Source: Actinoalloteichus caeruleus DSM 43889 (GTDB taxonomy: Bacteria; Actinomycetota; Actinomycetes; Mycobacteriales; Pseudonocardiaceae). From it: 64,000 nt of DNA. Of the stretch, positions 1 to 8,135 are shown piece after piece. The DNA is taken from positions 4,526,001 to 4,590,000 of the forward strand of contig NZ_AUBJ02000001.1 of NCBI RefSeq assembly GCF_000429185.2, given 5' to 3'. The translations under genes were made by a program, and so were the position numbers. Under the pieces are notes generated by a model, which did no database searches, had not been told where the DNA came from, and worked only from the letters and a program-made list of their open reading frames with translations. Within the stretch, counting starts at the first letter, position 1. Each line of letters opens with the position of its first letter.

Positions 1-17
1 CCGTCGAGACTCCGTCG

Positions 18-338
18 GTGTCCGAGGAGACCCCGCGGGGGGCGGAAGCCGCCCCGAGCGCGACCGACGAGCCGGTGGCCTGGATGGGACCCGTGCTGCT
101 CTACACGGCCGCCCGAGTCGGCATCGTCCTGCTCTTCGCGCTGCTGCTCGGGCTGCTGGGGGTCCCCCTGCTCGTGGCGTTGCTCATCGCCCTGGTCTTC
201 GGGATGGCGGTGTCGATGATCGCCTTCCGGGGACTGCGGTCCCGGATGGCGGACGCGTTGGCCGCGCGGTCCGGCCAGCGCAGGGCCAAGCGGGAACGCC
301 TCCGGGCCGAGCTGCGCGGCGAACGCGCCGGTAGCTGA
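18..338 (+). CDS. DUF4229-type small membrane protein
   Basis: A 106-residue protein with a short Pro/Ala/Glu-rich N-terminus, two hydrophobic segments (about residues 26-48 and 50-70) and a strongly basic C-terminal tail ending in Arg/Lys-rich helices. This fits the small DUF4229 family found beside menA in actinobacteria. The function is unknown. It faces the convergent menA gene with a 45 bp gap. The GTG at position 18 is the first start visible, but the frame stays open to the window edge, so the true start could lie further upstream. Confidence 0.7.
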   Translation: MSEETPRGAEAAPSATDEPVAWMGPVLLYTAARVGIVLLFALLLGLLGVPLLVALLIALVFGMAVSMIAFRGLRSRMADALAARSGQRRAKRERLRAELRGERAGS

Positions 339-383
339 CCGCGCCGTGCGCCGGAGCGCGGGATCCGCCGAGGCCCGCTGGCG

Positions 384-1256
384 TCAGCCCAGCGCGAGCG
401 CCACTCCGGTGGCCACCGACCACACCAGCAACGCCAGCCCGGTGTCCCGGAGCACCCCGACCAGGGCTCGTCCGGTGCCGCCGCGCAGCACGATCCTGAT
501 CGGCAGGATCACCAGCAGGATCGCGACGAACCCGGCCAGCGCCGCCGAGTTGCGCAGACCGATCAGCGTCGTGATGAAGAACGGGATCGTCACCAGCGCC
601 GCGTAGAGGAACCGGGTGTCCCGCGCGCCGAGCAGCACCGCCAGGGTTCGTTTCCCGACGTTGGCGTCGGTCTCGATGTCCCGCAGGTTGTTCGCGACCA
701 GTACCGCGCTGGAGAAGCAACCGACGGCGACCGCGCAGCCGATGTCGATGCCGCTGATGCGTTCGGCCTGGAGGTAGACGGTCCCGAGCGTGGCGATGAG
801 CCCGAAGAAGACGAAGACCGCCAGTTCGCCGAAGCCGGCGTAGCCGTACGGTCGCTTGCTGCCCGTGTAGAACCACGCTCCGGCGATGCAGAACAGGCCG
901 AAGGGGATGAGCCACCACTGCTGGGTGAGCAGCGTGACCACCGCGCCCCCCAGCCCGCCCAGCGCGAGGCAGCCGACGGCGGCGAAGAGGACCTGCCGGG
1001 GTTTCGCCGCGCCCGAGCCGACCAGCCGCAGCGGGCCGGTCCGCACCGTGTCGGTGCCCCGGATCCCGTCGGAGTAGTCGTTCGCGTAGTTGACGCCCAG
1101 GATCAGCAGCAGGGCGATCCCCAGCGCGGCCAGCGCTCGCCACAGCACGAAACCGTCGACACCGTAGGCGGCGCCGCTCCCGACGATGATCGGGGCGACC
1201 GCGTTGGGCAGCGTGCGCGGACGCGCGCCCTCGATCCACTGCGCGAGTGTGGCCAT
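384..1256 (-). CDS. menA: 1,4-dihydroxy-2-naphthoate polyprenyltransferase
   Basis: Attaches the polyprenyl tail to 1,4-dihydroxy-2-naphthoate, giving demethylmenaquinone, in the cytoplasmic membrane. At 290 residues it has the usual family length and about nine hydrophobic segments. Both UbiA-family Asp-rich motifs are visible: NDYSDGIRGTD near residue 60 and NNLRDIETDANVGKRTLAV near residue 190. These bind the Mg-diphosphate of the prenyl donor. The ATG at 1256 precedes the conserved start (WIEGARPRTLPNAVAPI). It is separated from menE/menB/menD by a regulator block, so it is probably transcribed alone. The prenyl donor is probably made by the polyprenyl synthase at 34.6 kb. Confidence 0.95.
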   Translation of the reverse strand: MATLAQWIEGARPRTLPNAVAPIIVGSGAAYGVDGFVLWRALAALGIALLLILGVNYANDYSDGIRGTDTVRTGPLRLVGSGAAKPRQVLFAAVGCLALGGLGGAVVTLLTQQWWLIPFGLFCIAGAWFYTGSKRPYGYAGFGELAVFVFFGLIATLGTVYLQAERISGIDIGCAVAVGCFSSAVLVANNLRDIETDANVGKRTLAVLLGARDTRFLYAALVTIPFFITTLIGLRNSAALAGFVAILLVILPIRIVLRGGTGRALVGVLRDTGLALLVWSVATGVALALG

Positions 1257-1357
1257 GTGCCCATCCTCTGCTATCGCCGTTCCCGGTGAACCGCCGGCCA
1301 GGTCGTTCCCCGGCCGTGGACGCCGCGCCCGGCGCGGTGCCCGGTCGCCGAGGGCGG

Positions 1358-2881
1358 TCAGCCCTGCGGGGACGAGTAGGACCAGGCCTGCCCGCTGCTC
1401 CGGTACTGCTCGACGGGGATGGGTTGGGCGCGCTCCCCGAGGTAGTCCCGGCAGAGGACACCGTCGAGGTGGTCGATCTCGTGGGCCACGAGACGGGCGA
1501 CGCCGCGCTCGAACACCGTGATCCGGCGCTCGCCGTTGAGGTCCTGGTGCGCCACGTGGATCATGAGCGGTCGGGGGACGAGGGAGCGGACGTCGAAGAA
1601 GCTGAGGCAGCCCTCGTACTGCTCGTCGGTGTCGTCACTCGCCTCGATCACGCGCGGGTTCAGCAGGGTGATGGGTTCGGAGCTGCCCGGCGGGCGGATG
1701 ATCGCGGCCGCGCGTTCGATGCCCAGTTGCGGGGCGGCGACCCCCATGCCCTTGCCGAAGGTGTGGGCCCGGACCACCCGGTCCCCGGCGAGCCGCAGCT
1801 CGCTGATGACCCGCTGCGCGTCGGCCGCCTCCGAGGGCAGGTCGAACTCCCGCGCGGGCCGGCGGAGGACCGGATCACCTTCCTGCACGACCCCGAGCGA
1901 GGCCATGATCTGGCTCGGCTTCGGCGGGACGGGCTGCCGGCGCTCGTCGTTGCGGAAGTGCCATTCGAGCCGGTAGCGGGCGTGGAGGGGCGGATCGTCG
2001 GTTGACCACGAGTGGATACGGCGTCCGTCGCGTTCGTGGGTGTCGATCGCGGTCTGGAACGGCATCGACTCGGCGGTCATCGAGGTGTGCAGCCCCCACA
2101 CCGAGGGGTCGAGCGCGGCGGGGAAGTCCAGGCTGATCGACAACCGGTGGGTGGGCAGCCGGACCGCGCGCCGGAACCAGTGCCCCCACTTGTCGTCGGG
2201 CACGCGGTAGGTGTACTCGATCCAGGTGCTCTGCCCCGGGTACAGCGGGAACCGGCCGGACTCGTTGGCGAACTGGAGCCAGACCTCCTTGAAGGCGTCC
2301 CGGTCGTGCTGCACGCTCCAGCGCATGGGCTCGTGGCGGCCCTCCCCGTGCCAGGCGCGCAGGCCCAGTTCCTCCCAGTCGAGGGGGTTGTCCCGGTAGA
2401 GGTCGTTGGACCGGCGCGGGTCGTCCGGGAACCGGTCGACCGAGATCCTGATCAGGTACCGCGTGATGGGGGCGTCACCGGTGTTGACGATCTTCCGGCG
2501 CATCGTCGCCGTGTAGAAGCCCTGCTCGTAGCGGAGTTCGGCGTGGTCGTGCTCGACCAGCAGCCCGGTGGCGGGTTCGATGACGGGGACGGGCGGGGGG
2601 CTCGGGGTGCGGGTCGCCCCGCCGCGTAACGCCTGCTGTTCGCGCCAGGCCCTGCGCAGGGCCCCGCCCGCGTTGAGCGCGCTGTCGGCCGCCCTGGCGA
2701 ACTCGCGGGAGGCCTGTTCCCCACCGCTCTCGACCTTGGACACGTAGGACCTGCTGTAGTCCATCGCCTTGGCCAGCGCGGCCCGTGACAGGCCCCGGAC
2801 GTCTCGCCAGCGGCGGAACTCGGCGATGAAGGCAGCCTGTTCCGGCCTGGTGTCGGTTCCGGGTTGAGCCTGGTCTGGCAT
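1358..2881 (-). CDS. XRE helix-turn-helix protein fused to peptide deformylase
   Basis: A 507-residue three-part protein. Residues about 15-75 form an XRE-type HTH (GLSRAALAKAMDYSRSYVSK). Residues about 100-320 are a beta-rich, Trp/Tyr-rich region of unknown fold. From about 330 to the end is a peptide deformylase domain with all three motifs: GMGVAAPQLG, EGCLSF and HEIDHLDG. The metal-binding Cys and both His are therefore present. Housekeeping deformylases have about 170-200 residues and no HTH. The role is unknown; a DNA-binding protein with hydrolase or formyl-peptide-sensing activity is inference. The ATG at 2881 is chosen over an in-frame TTG at 2893 because GGTGGA lies just upstream. 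It is divergent from the small gene at 3004. Confidence 0.85.
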   Translation of the reverse strand: MPDQAQPGTDTRPEQAAFIAEFRRWRDVRGLSRAALAKAMDYSRSYVSKVESGGEQASREFARAADSALNAGGALRRAWREQQALRGGATRTPSPPPVPVIEPATGLLVEHDHAELRYEQGFYTATMRRKIVNTGDAPITRYLIRISVDRFPDDPRRSNDLYRDNPLDWEELGLRAWHGEGRHEPMRWSVQHDRDAFKEVWLQFANESGRFPLYPGQSTWIEYTYRVPDDKWGHWFRRAVRLPTHRLSISLDFPAALDPSVWGLHTSMTAESMPFQTAIDTHERDGRRIHSWSTDDPPLHARYRLEWHFRNDERRQPVPPKPSQIMASLGVVQEGDPVLRRPAREFDLPSEAADAQRVISELRLAGDRVVRAHTFGKGMGVAAPQLGIERAAAIIRPPGSSEPITLLNPRVIEASDDTDEQYEGCLSFFDVRSLVPRPLMIHVAHQDLNGERRITVFERGVARLVAHEIDHLDGVLCRDYLGERAQPIPVEQYRSSGQAWSYSSPQG

Positions 2882-3003
2882 GGATTCCACCAACCGTGAG
2901 TGTGCGTGAGTTCACCGTGAGGAGGCTCCCAGGCTACGGGAACACCCCGAGGCGCCGGTCTTCTTGTCTGGCACCTTCTACCGGCCGGACTAGGGGGTTT
3001 GAC

Positions 3004-3561
3004 ATGGACGAACGGTCGTCTCCCGCAAGCGGCGCAGCGGGTTGCGCCGATCGGAGTGCCGAGGACTGCCGAGTGCCGGACGGGATGGTGCCGGCCCCTC
3101 GGTTGGGGGACAGCGTCGTGAGTGGTGGGCTGCCGGTTCCGGCGAACGAGCTGGTTCCGGAGGACGGCCCGGACCGCTACCGCTGGTTCCACCGCGTGTA
3201 CGGCTGGGATCTGGAGCGGGATGGCCGCGTCACCAACCAGGTGGAGATCAGCCCCCGGCGGCTGTTGGTCGTCCTCCGGCTCGGCTCGACGATGGTCGGC
3301 AGCTTCGGGCTCGACCGCCGGGGGGCCGAGCAGACCGCGCGGTGCCTGCGCTCCGGTACCCGGCTGGTGGTCCCCGTTCTGCACCGGGAGGCCAGCGGCT
3401 GCCAGCTCGTGGTCGAGCCCGACCCGCTGGGAGTGGTGCTGTTCCTCCTCGGCCGGGGCGCCCCGGGCTGGCGCATCCGCTTCACCGACACGGTCGGGCA
3501 GCTCGCCGACCTGTTGGAGGAGGGCGCCAGCCTGGTGTACCTGCGTCCGCCACCCGTCTAG
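3004..3561 (+). CDS. Uncharacterised small protein, paralog of the product at 5097
   Basis: An approximately 185-residue soluble protein that I do not recognise. After about 45 low-complexity residues it has a compact alternating hydrophobic domain: VEISPRRLLVVLRLG, then LVVPVLHREA, and a C-terminal DLLEEGASLVYL segment. The same pattern recurs in the product encoded at 5097-5534 (LLLLLRLG and VVTVLHPEA at matching places), so the two are paralogs. They flank an XRE/TPR regulator, and this one is divergent from the HTH-deformylase gene. The ATG at 3004 is preferred over a GTG at 2896 that would overlap the intergenic promoter area. A partner or target of the neighbouring regulators is possible but unproven. 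Confidence 0.6.
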   Translation: MDERSSPASGAAGCADRSAEDCRVPDGMVPAPRLGDSVVSGGLPVPANELVPEDGPDRYRWFHRVYGWDLERDGRVTNQVEISPRRLLVVLRLGSTMVGSFGLDRRGAEQTARCLRSGTRLVVPVLHREASGCQLVVEPDPLGVVLFLLGRGAPGWRIRFTDTVGQLADLLEEGASLVYLRPPPV

Positions 3562-3692
3562 CGGGCGTCCGCACCGACCGCGGTCCGACCGGGTCGCGGT
3601 GTCCCTGACCACGCCGACCTCATCGCCGTGAGGCGACTCCCTTCGCGCCGTCGCGGCCGGGAGGCGGCCACTCGGATGAAGAGGTCGTTTCG

Positions 3693-4886
3693 ATGGGCAA
3701 CACCAGCATCGGTGTTCGCATTCGTGAACTGCGGGGAAGGGTCCTCACCCAGCAGCAGCTCGCCGACCGGGCCGGAGTCTCGGTCGACCTCGTGCGCAAG
3801 CTCGAACAGGGCATCAGGCAGACCGCGTCCATCGGCAGTCTCCAGCGGATCGCGCGCGCGCTCGACGTCGACATCTCCGAACTGCTCGGGCGTCCGGCCG
3901 GCATCCCCTCCACCGATCCCGACGCCGGCATCGTCGCTGTCCGGCGCGTGCTCACCTCGGTGGACGACCTGCTCGACGACGGCGATCCCACACCCGGCGA
4001 GGCCAGCACGCTGGTGGACGCCAGGCGCATCGTCGAGTACGCGTGGGGCGCGTACTGGAGTGGCCGGTACGCGTTGTTGAGCGCGGTGCTGGCGCCGACC
4101 CTGCACCAGCTGCGGGCCACGGCACGGGCGGCGAACGAGGGCGAGCGGGCCGCCGCCGCCGAGCTGCTGGCCAGGGGGCTGTGGGTCACGGGCTGCTCCC
4201 TGGTGCACCTCGGCCAGCACGACGCGGCCTTCCTCGCCGTCCGGCAGGCGCTCGCCGCCGCCCAGGGCGGCTCCGACGAACTGCTGTCCGCGACGCTGCG
4301 CGGGTCGGTGGCCTGGCAGCTGCTCGGGCGCGGCCGGTACGAGGAGGCGCGGCGGCTCGCGGTGCGCACCGCGGAGGCCATCGAACCGCTCGGCGACGCG
4401 CCACCCACCCACCTGTCCGCCTTCGGCAGCCTCGTCCTCACCGCGGCCACCGCCGCCGCCCGGGACCAGCGGTCGGCGGAGGCGGCCCACCTGGTGGGGC
4501 AGGCCGACGCGGTCGCCCGCAGGATCGGCCACGACCGGCGGGACTACGAGACGTACTTCGGTCCCTCCCAGGTGGCCATGCAGCGGGTCGACGTCGCCGT
4601 GGTGACCGAGGACTACACGACGGCGCTCACGGTGGCCAGGAGGATGCCGAGGACCCCGTCGTTGCCATTGGCGTCCCGGGCGCGGCACCTGGCCGACCGC
4701 GCCCTCGCCCACGCCCGCCTCGGCCACCAGCAACAGGCCCTGGACATCCTGCTCAGCGCCGAGCGGATGGCCCCGGACTGGATGAGCCACCAGACGATGC
4801 CCCGCCGCATCGTCTCGGAGCTCCTCGCCAGGGAACGGCCCAGTCGGCTGCGGGGACTGGCGGAGCGGCTGGGGATCTTCGGCTAG
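3693..4886 (+). CDS. XRE-family regulator with TPR-like C-terminal region
   Basis: A 397-residue cytoplasmic protein. Residues about 7-65 form an XRE/Cro HTH (LTQQQLADRAGVSVDLVRKL, then DVDISELLG). The remainder is an Ala/Leu/Arg-rich helical array consistent with tetratricopeptide-like repeats, as in many actinomycete regulators that sense a peptide or protein partner. It lies between two paralogous small genes in the same orientation (gaps of 131 and 210 bp). A joint module with them is inferred from position only. The ATG at 3693 lies directly before the HTH and there is no room for another domain upstream. Confidence 0.85.
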   Translation: MGNTSIGVRIRELRGRVLTQQQLADRAGVSVDLVRKLEQGIRQTASIGSLQRIARALDVDISELLGRPAGIPSTDPDAGIVAVRRVLTSVDDLLDDGDPTPGEASTLVDARRIVEYAWGAYWSGRYALLSAVLAPTLHQLRATARAANEGERAAAAELLARGLWVTGCSLVHLGQHDAAFLAVRQALAAAQGGSDELLSATLRGSVAWQLLGRGRYEEARRLAVRTAEAIEPLGDAPPTHLSAFGSLVLTAATAAARDQRSAEAAHLVGQADAVARRIGHDRRDYETYFGPSQVAMQRVDVAVVTEDYTTALTVARRMPRTPSLPLASRARHLADRALAHARLGHQQQALDILLSAERMAPDWMSHQTMPRRIVSELLARERPSRLRGLAERLGIFG

Positions 4887-5096
4887 TCCGGAGCCGCCGA
4901 ACGGGCAGTAGGACAGCGCGTCCCAGGTGGTGCCGGCGCGGACACGTACCGTCCTCGGCAGGGGGACGTCGCCGCACAGCTGACGCCTCCCCGGCAGTCC
5001 ACAGCGTGGAGAGAACGGAACCTGACCGGCGCGCGCCCGGCCCCTGCTCCGCAGCGGACCCGGAGCCGCACCCCTGGCGTGACGGAGTGCACCGTG

Positions 5097-5534
5097 ATGA
5101 GTCCTCAGCTGCCCGACCACCCCGCCGAGGCCCCTGTCTGGACCCGCCGAATCGTCGGCTGGGACGAACACGACCGGGGGCCGGTCCCCGTCACCCTGGA
5201 ACTCGGCCCCAACCAGCTCCTGCTGTTGCTCAGACTGGGGGACGCCACCGGCGGAACGGTCGGGTTCGAGGTCGGGCAGGCCCGCAGGGCGACCTCGGCC
5301 ATCCAGCGGCGCGCGCCCGTCGTGGTGACCGTCCTCCACCCCGAGGCCGTGGTGGCGAGCCTGCTGGTGGAGCCCGCCACGAACGGGGTCATCCTCACCC
5401 TCGTGGGCGAGGGCACGGCTCGACGCCGCGTCCGTTTCCACGGGAGGTCGGCCGACAGGCTGGCCTCGCTGCTGGCCGCCGGGGTCGGCCTGCTGGCCAT
5501 GCCCGTATCGTCACCCTCCGTGTCCGACTGCTGA
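5097..5534 (+). CDS. Uncharacterised small protein, paralog of the product at 3004
   Basis: A 145-residue soluble protein of unknown function. It shares the hydrophobic framework of the protein encoded at 3004-3561: WTRRIVGWDE against WFHRVYGWDL, LLLLLRLG against LLVVLRLG, VVTVLHPEA against VVPVLHREA, and a similar LASLLAAGVGLLAM tail. The ATG at 5097 is chosen because GGAG lies about nine bases upstream; a GTG at 5079 is possible. It follows the XRE/TPR gene and is closed by a strong hairpin at 5542-5578. Duplication of one ancestral gene around the regulator is the simplest explanation. Confidence 0.6.
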   Translation: MSPQLPDHPAEAPVWTRRIVGWDEHDRGPVPVTLELGPNQLLLLLRLGDATGGTVGFEVGQARRATSAIQRRAPVVVTVLHPEAVVASLLVEPATNGVILTLVGEGTARRRVRFHGRSADRLASLLAAGVGLLAMPVSSPSVSDC

Positions 5535-5541
5535 GCGGGTT

Positions 5542-5578
5542 CCCGGCCCCGGCTCCCCTGCGCGGAGCCGGGGCCGGG
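5542..5578 (+). terminator. GC-rich terminator hairpin
   Basis: Arms of 15 bases pair perfectly (5542-5556 with 5564-5578; core GGCCCCGGCTCC / GGAGCCGGGGCC) around a 7-base loop, beginning 8 bases after the stop at 5534. There is no U tract, as is common in actinobacterial terminators. Confidence 0.75.
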
Positions 5579-5650
5579 GCTACCGTCGACCTCATGGTGT
5601 CGTGACGGGCGCCTCCGTACCGTTTTCCTGGTGACTACCAGGAGTAGTGG

Positions 5651-6604
5651 ATGAACCTCGCGCAGGACACGGCCGGCGCCGAACTCGACGGGCTCGCCGG
5701 TTGGGCCGTCAACCTCATGGAGACCCTGGGCGGCCCCGGGGCGGCGCTGATCGTCGGCCTCGACAACCTCTTCCCCCCGATCCCCAGCGAGCTGGTGCTG
5801 CCCCTGGCCGGGTTCACCGCCAGCCAGGGCACGATGAGCCTGCCTGGCGCGTTGTTCTGGACGACGCTCGGCTCCGTCGTGGGAGCGGTCATCACCTACC
5901 TCGTCGGGGCGGCCCTCGGGCCGGAGCGCACCAGAGCGCTGGTGACCCGGATCCCCCTGTTCAAGGTCTCGGACTTCGACAGGACCGAGGCCTGGTTCGT
6001 CCGCCACGGAGCGAAGGCCGTCTTCTTCGGCCGGATGATCCCGATCTTCCGCAGCCTCATCTCCGTGCCGGCCGGTATCCAACGCATGCCGATGGTGTCG
6101 TTCATCGCCCTCACCACGGCGGGCAGCCTGATCTGGAACACCATCTTCGTGCTCGCCGGCTACCAGCTGGGCGAGAACTGGCACCTGGTGGAGGACTACG
6201 CGGGGATCTTCCAGCGCGTCGTCATCGTGGCCGTGGCCGCCGCGGTCATCTTCTTCGTCGTCACCCGGGTACGGGCCGCGCGACGAGCGGGGGAGCCCGA
6301 GGGGGAGCGGCCGGGCGAGGAGCGGGACGCGCCCACCGGGCGGTTCGCCGAGGTCGAGGCCCCCACGGACCAACTACCGAGGATCGTCGGGCCCCCCGTC
6401 CGTCCCCGGCCCGCCCCGCCGTCACCGGACCCGGGGGCGGGTGACACCCGACCCAGGCGGTTCTCCCCGGCCCCGGGCCAGCGGGGGCACGGCGGGACGG
6501 GACCCGTCGCGGGTCGGGCGCCCGGACCGCTGCCCCGTCCGCCGCGCCGGACCCACCCGCCGAGGAACCAGCCAGGACCGCCGCCCCCGCCGGGCGCGGG
6601 GTGA
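5651..6604 (+). CDS. DedA family membrane protein with Pro-rich tail
   Basis: A 317-residue integral membrane protein. Residues about 20-215 carry the DedA/SNARE-associated domain: LDNLFPPIPSELVLPLAG near residue 37 and GRMIPIFRSLISVPAG near residue 128, the latter being the conserved Arg-containing loop. DedA relatives include phospholipid flippases. From about residue 220 onward the protein is a disordered Pro/Arg/Gly-rich cytoplasmic tail, unusual for the approximately 200-residue family. The ATG at 5651 has AGGAG six bases upstream. It is convergent with menE. The substrate cannot be told from sequence. Confidence 0.85.
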   Translation: MNLAQDTAGAELDGLAGWAVNLMETLGGPGAALIVGLDNLFPPIPSELVLPLAGFTASQGTMSLPGALFWTTLGSVVGAVITYLVGAALGPERTRALVTRIPLFKVSDFDRTEAWFVRHGAKAVFFGRMIPIFRSLISVPAGIQRMPMVSFIALTTAGSLIWNTIFVLAGYQLGENWHLVEDYAGIFQRVVIVAVAAAVIFFVVTRVRAARRAGEPEGERPGEERDAPTGRFAEVEAPTDQLPRIVGPPVRPRPAPPSPDPGAGDTRPRRFSPAPGQRGHGGTGPVAGRAPGPLPRPPRRTHPPRNQPGPPPPPGAG

Positions 6605-6668
6605 GCGGCGGGGGCCGACCCGCGGTGGCGGGCCGGGGCTCGGCCGAGGGCGGTGGAGGTCCGGGGGG

Positions 6669-7904
6669 TCAGCGCCCGCCGAACAGCGCGACCACCGCCG
6701 CTCGGTCCACCTTGCCGGGGCCCCGCGACGGGAGTTCCGCGACCACCCGCACCACCTTGGGTGTCGCCGCGGCTCCCAACTGGTCCCGAACGGCGGCTCG
6801 GAGTTCGGCCGGGTCGGGTGGCGCGGCCGTCGGCTCCCCCACCACCACGGCGACGACGGCCTGACCCCACTCCGCGTCCGGGAGCCCGACGACGCACGCC
6901 TCCCGAACCGACTCGACGGCCGTCAGGGCGCGCTCGACCAGCACCGGGGCGATCTTGAGGCCGCCGCTGTTGATGAGGTCGTCGTGGCGCCCGATGATCT
7001 CCAGCGTTCCCTCCCCGTCGTGGCGACCGAGATCCCCCGTGCGGAACCACCCGTCCCGGAACGCGGCCGAGGTGGCGTCGGGGTCCAGGCGGTAACCGGC
7101 GGCCAGCACCGGGCCAGCCAGCTCGACGACACCAACCCCGTCCCCGGTCACCAGGTCGGCGGGGGACGTCCGGGGATCGTCGGCGAGGCGGAACCGCACG
7201 CCGGGTAGGGGCCGGCCGTCGTAGACGCAGCCCCCGGCCGTCTCACTCATCCCGTAGGTCGTAACCACCGGGACTCCCGCCGCCCTCGCCCGGGCCAACA
7301 AGGCGGGCGGGCAGGCCGCGCCGCCGAGCAGCACCGCGTCGAACCGGGCGAGGGCGCGGACCGCGTCCCCGCCCTCGGACAGCACGCGGCTGAGCTGGGT
7401 GGGCACCAGCGCGGTGTAGTGGCGGCCCTCCCTGGCGAGCGCCCGTCCGGCGGCCTCGGCGAACTCCACCGGGCGGAAGCCGCCCCGGCCGGCCATCACC
7501 ACCGGCTCGGCGGAGGCGAGCAGGGAACGCACCAGCACCTGGACCCCGGCGATGTGCGTGGCGGGCAGGGCGAGCAACCAGGTCCCCCCACCACCCAGCC
7601 GCGCGTGCGTGGCCTCGGCCGAACTCCGCAACGCGGACGCGGTCAGGCGAACCCCCTTGGGGAGGCCGGTCGACCCCGAGGTGGGGACGACCAAGGCCGT
7701 GTCGTCCTCCACGGGCTCCGCCGGCAGCAACGCCGCCGCCAGCCGCGTCACCTCCGGGGCCGGCCCGCTCGGAAGCGGCAACACCGCGCTCCGGCCGGCC
7801 AGCGCCCGATCCAGCTCGGCGAGCAGCGCCGGCACCGCGTCGACGCGGTCAGCGCCCCGCACCACGACCAGCCGCCGGCGGTCGGTCCCCTCGTTCGTGT
7901 CCAT
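6669..7904 (-). CDS. menE: o-succinylbenzoate-CoA ligase
   Basis: An adenylate-forming enzyme that activates o-succinylbenzoate to its CoA thioester, the substrate of MenB. The 411-residue protein shows the ANL P-loop TSGSTGLPKGV near residue 80, the Thr/Gly motif TTYGMSETAGG near residue 205, FRTGDLG near residue 280, and the hinge/Lys region SGGLKIAPVLVE. The C-terminal PGKVDR segment carries the catalytic Lys region. It is slightly shorter than the approximately 480-residue Bacillus enzyme, as usual in actinobacteria. The start is the ATG at 7904 before TNEGTDRRR; the frame remains open upstream but that part antisenses menB. It is divergent from menB-menD across 231 bp. menC and menF are not in this window. 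Confidence 0.92.
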   Translation of the reverse strand: MDTNEGTDRRRLVVVRGADRVDAVPALLAELDRALAGRSAVLPLPSGPAPEVTRLAAALLPAEPVEDDTALVVPTSGSTGLPKGVRLTASALRSSAEATHARLGGGGTWLLALPATHIAGVQVLVRSLLASAEPVVMAGRGGFRPVEFAEAAGRALAREGRHYTALVPTQLSRVLSEGGDAVRALARFDAVLLGGAACPPALLARARAAGVPVVTTYGMSETAGGCVYDGRPLPGVRFRLADDPRTSPADLVTGDGVGVVELAGPVLAAGYRLDPDATSAAFRDGWFRTGDLGRHDGEGTLEIIGRHDDLINSGGLKIAPVLVERALTAVESVREACVVGLPDAEWGQAVVAVVVGEPTAAPPDPAELRAAVRDQLGAAATPKVVRVVAELPSRGPGKVDRAAVVALFGGR

Positions 7905-8072
7905 CTGCCCGATCCTCGCCCATCCGGTGCCCGACGCGGCGACGGTAGCCCCGGGCGGCGGGGCCGGTGCCCCCGGACCGGTGAGACACCGTTCACGCGA
8001 CCGGCCGTCTCCGACCCGGACGCGGCGGGAACGGCCCCCCGTGAGCGATGGCGGCTCCACGTCGGTCGCTGC

Positions 8073-8099
8073 CCGTGACCGATTCACGGCAACGCCGTG
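8073..8099. promoter_or_regulatory. Two overlapping inverted repeats in the menE-menB promoter region
   Basis: CCGTGA (8073-8078) pairs with TCACGG (8084-8089), and CACGGC (8085-8090) pairs with GCCGTG (8094-8099). The two dyads share the middle arm, so only one hairpin could form at a time. They sit between the divergent menE and menB genes, about 20 bp before a TAGTTA -10-like box at 8120. An operator is more likely than an RNA switch, because the dyads precede the predicted start site. Confidence 0.4.
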
Positions 8100-8135
8100 G
8101 TGTGGGGCCGCTTCGGGAATAGTTAGCCTGAGCGG

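Noticed and set aside
3558-5441. A 627-codon minus-strand frame opposite the XRE/TPR gene
   Set aside because: Shadow of the regulator and its paralog neighbour; the plus strand has HTH motifs, ribosome sites and a terminator.
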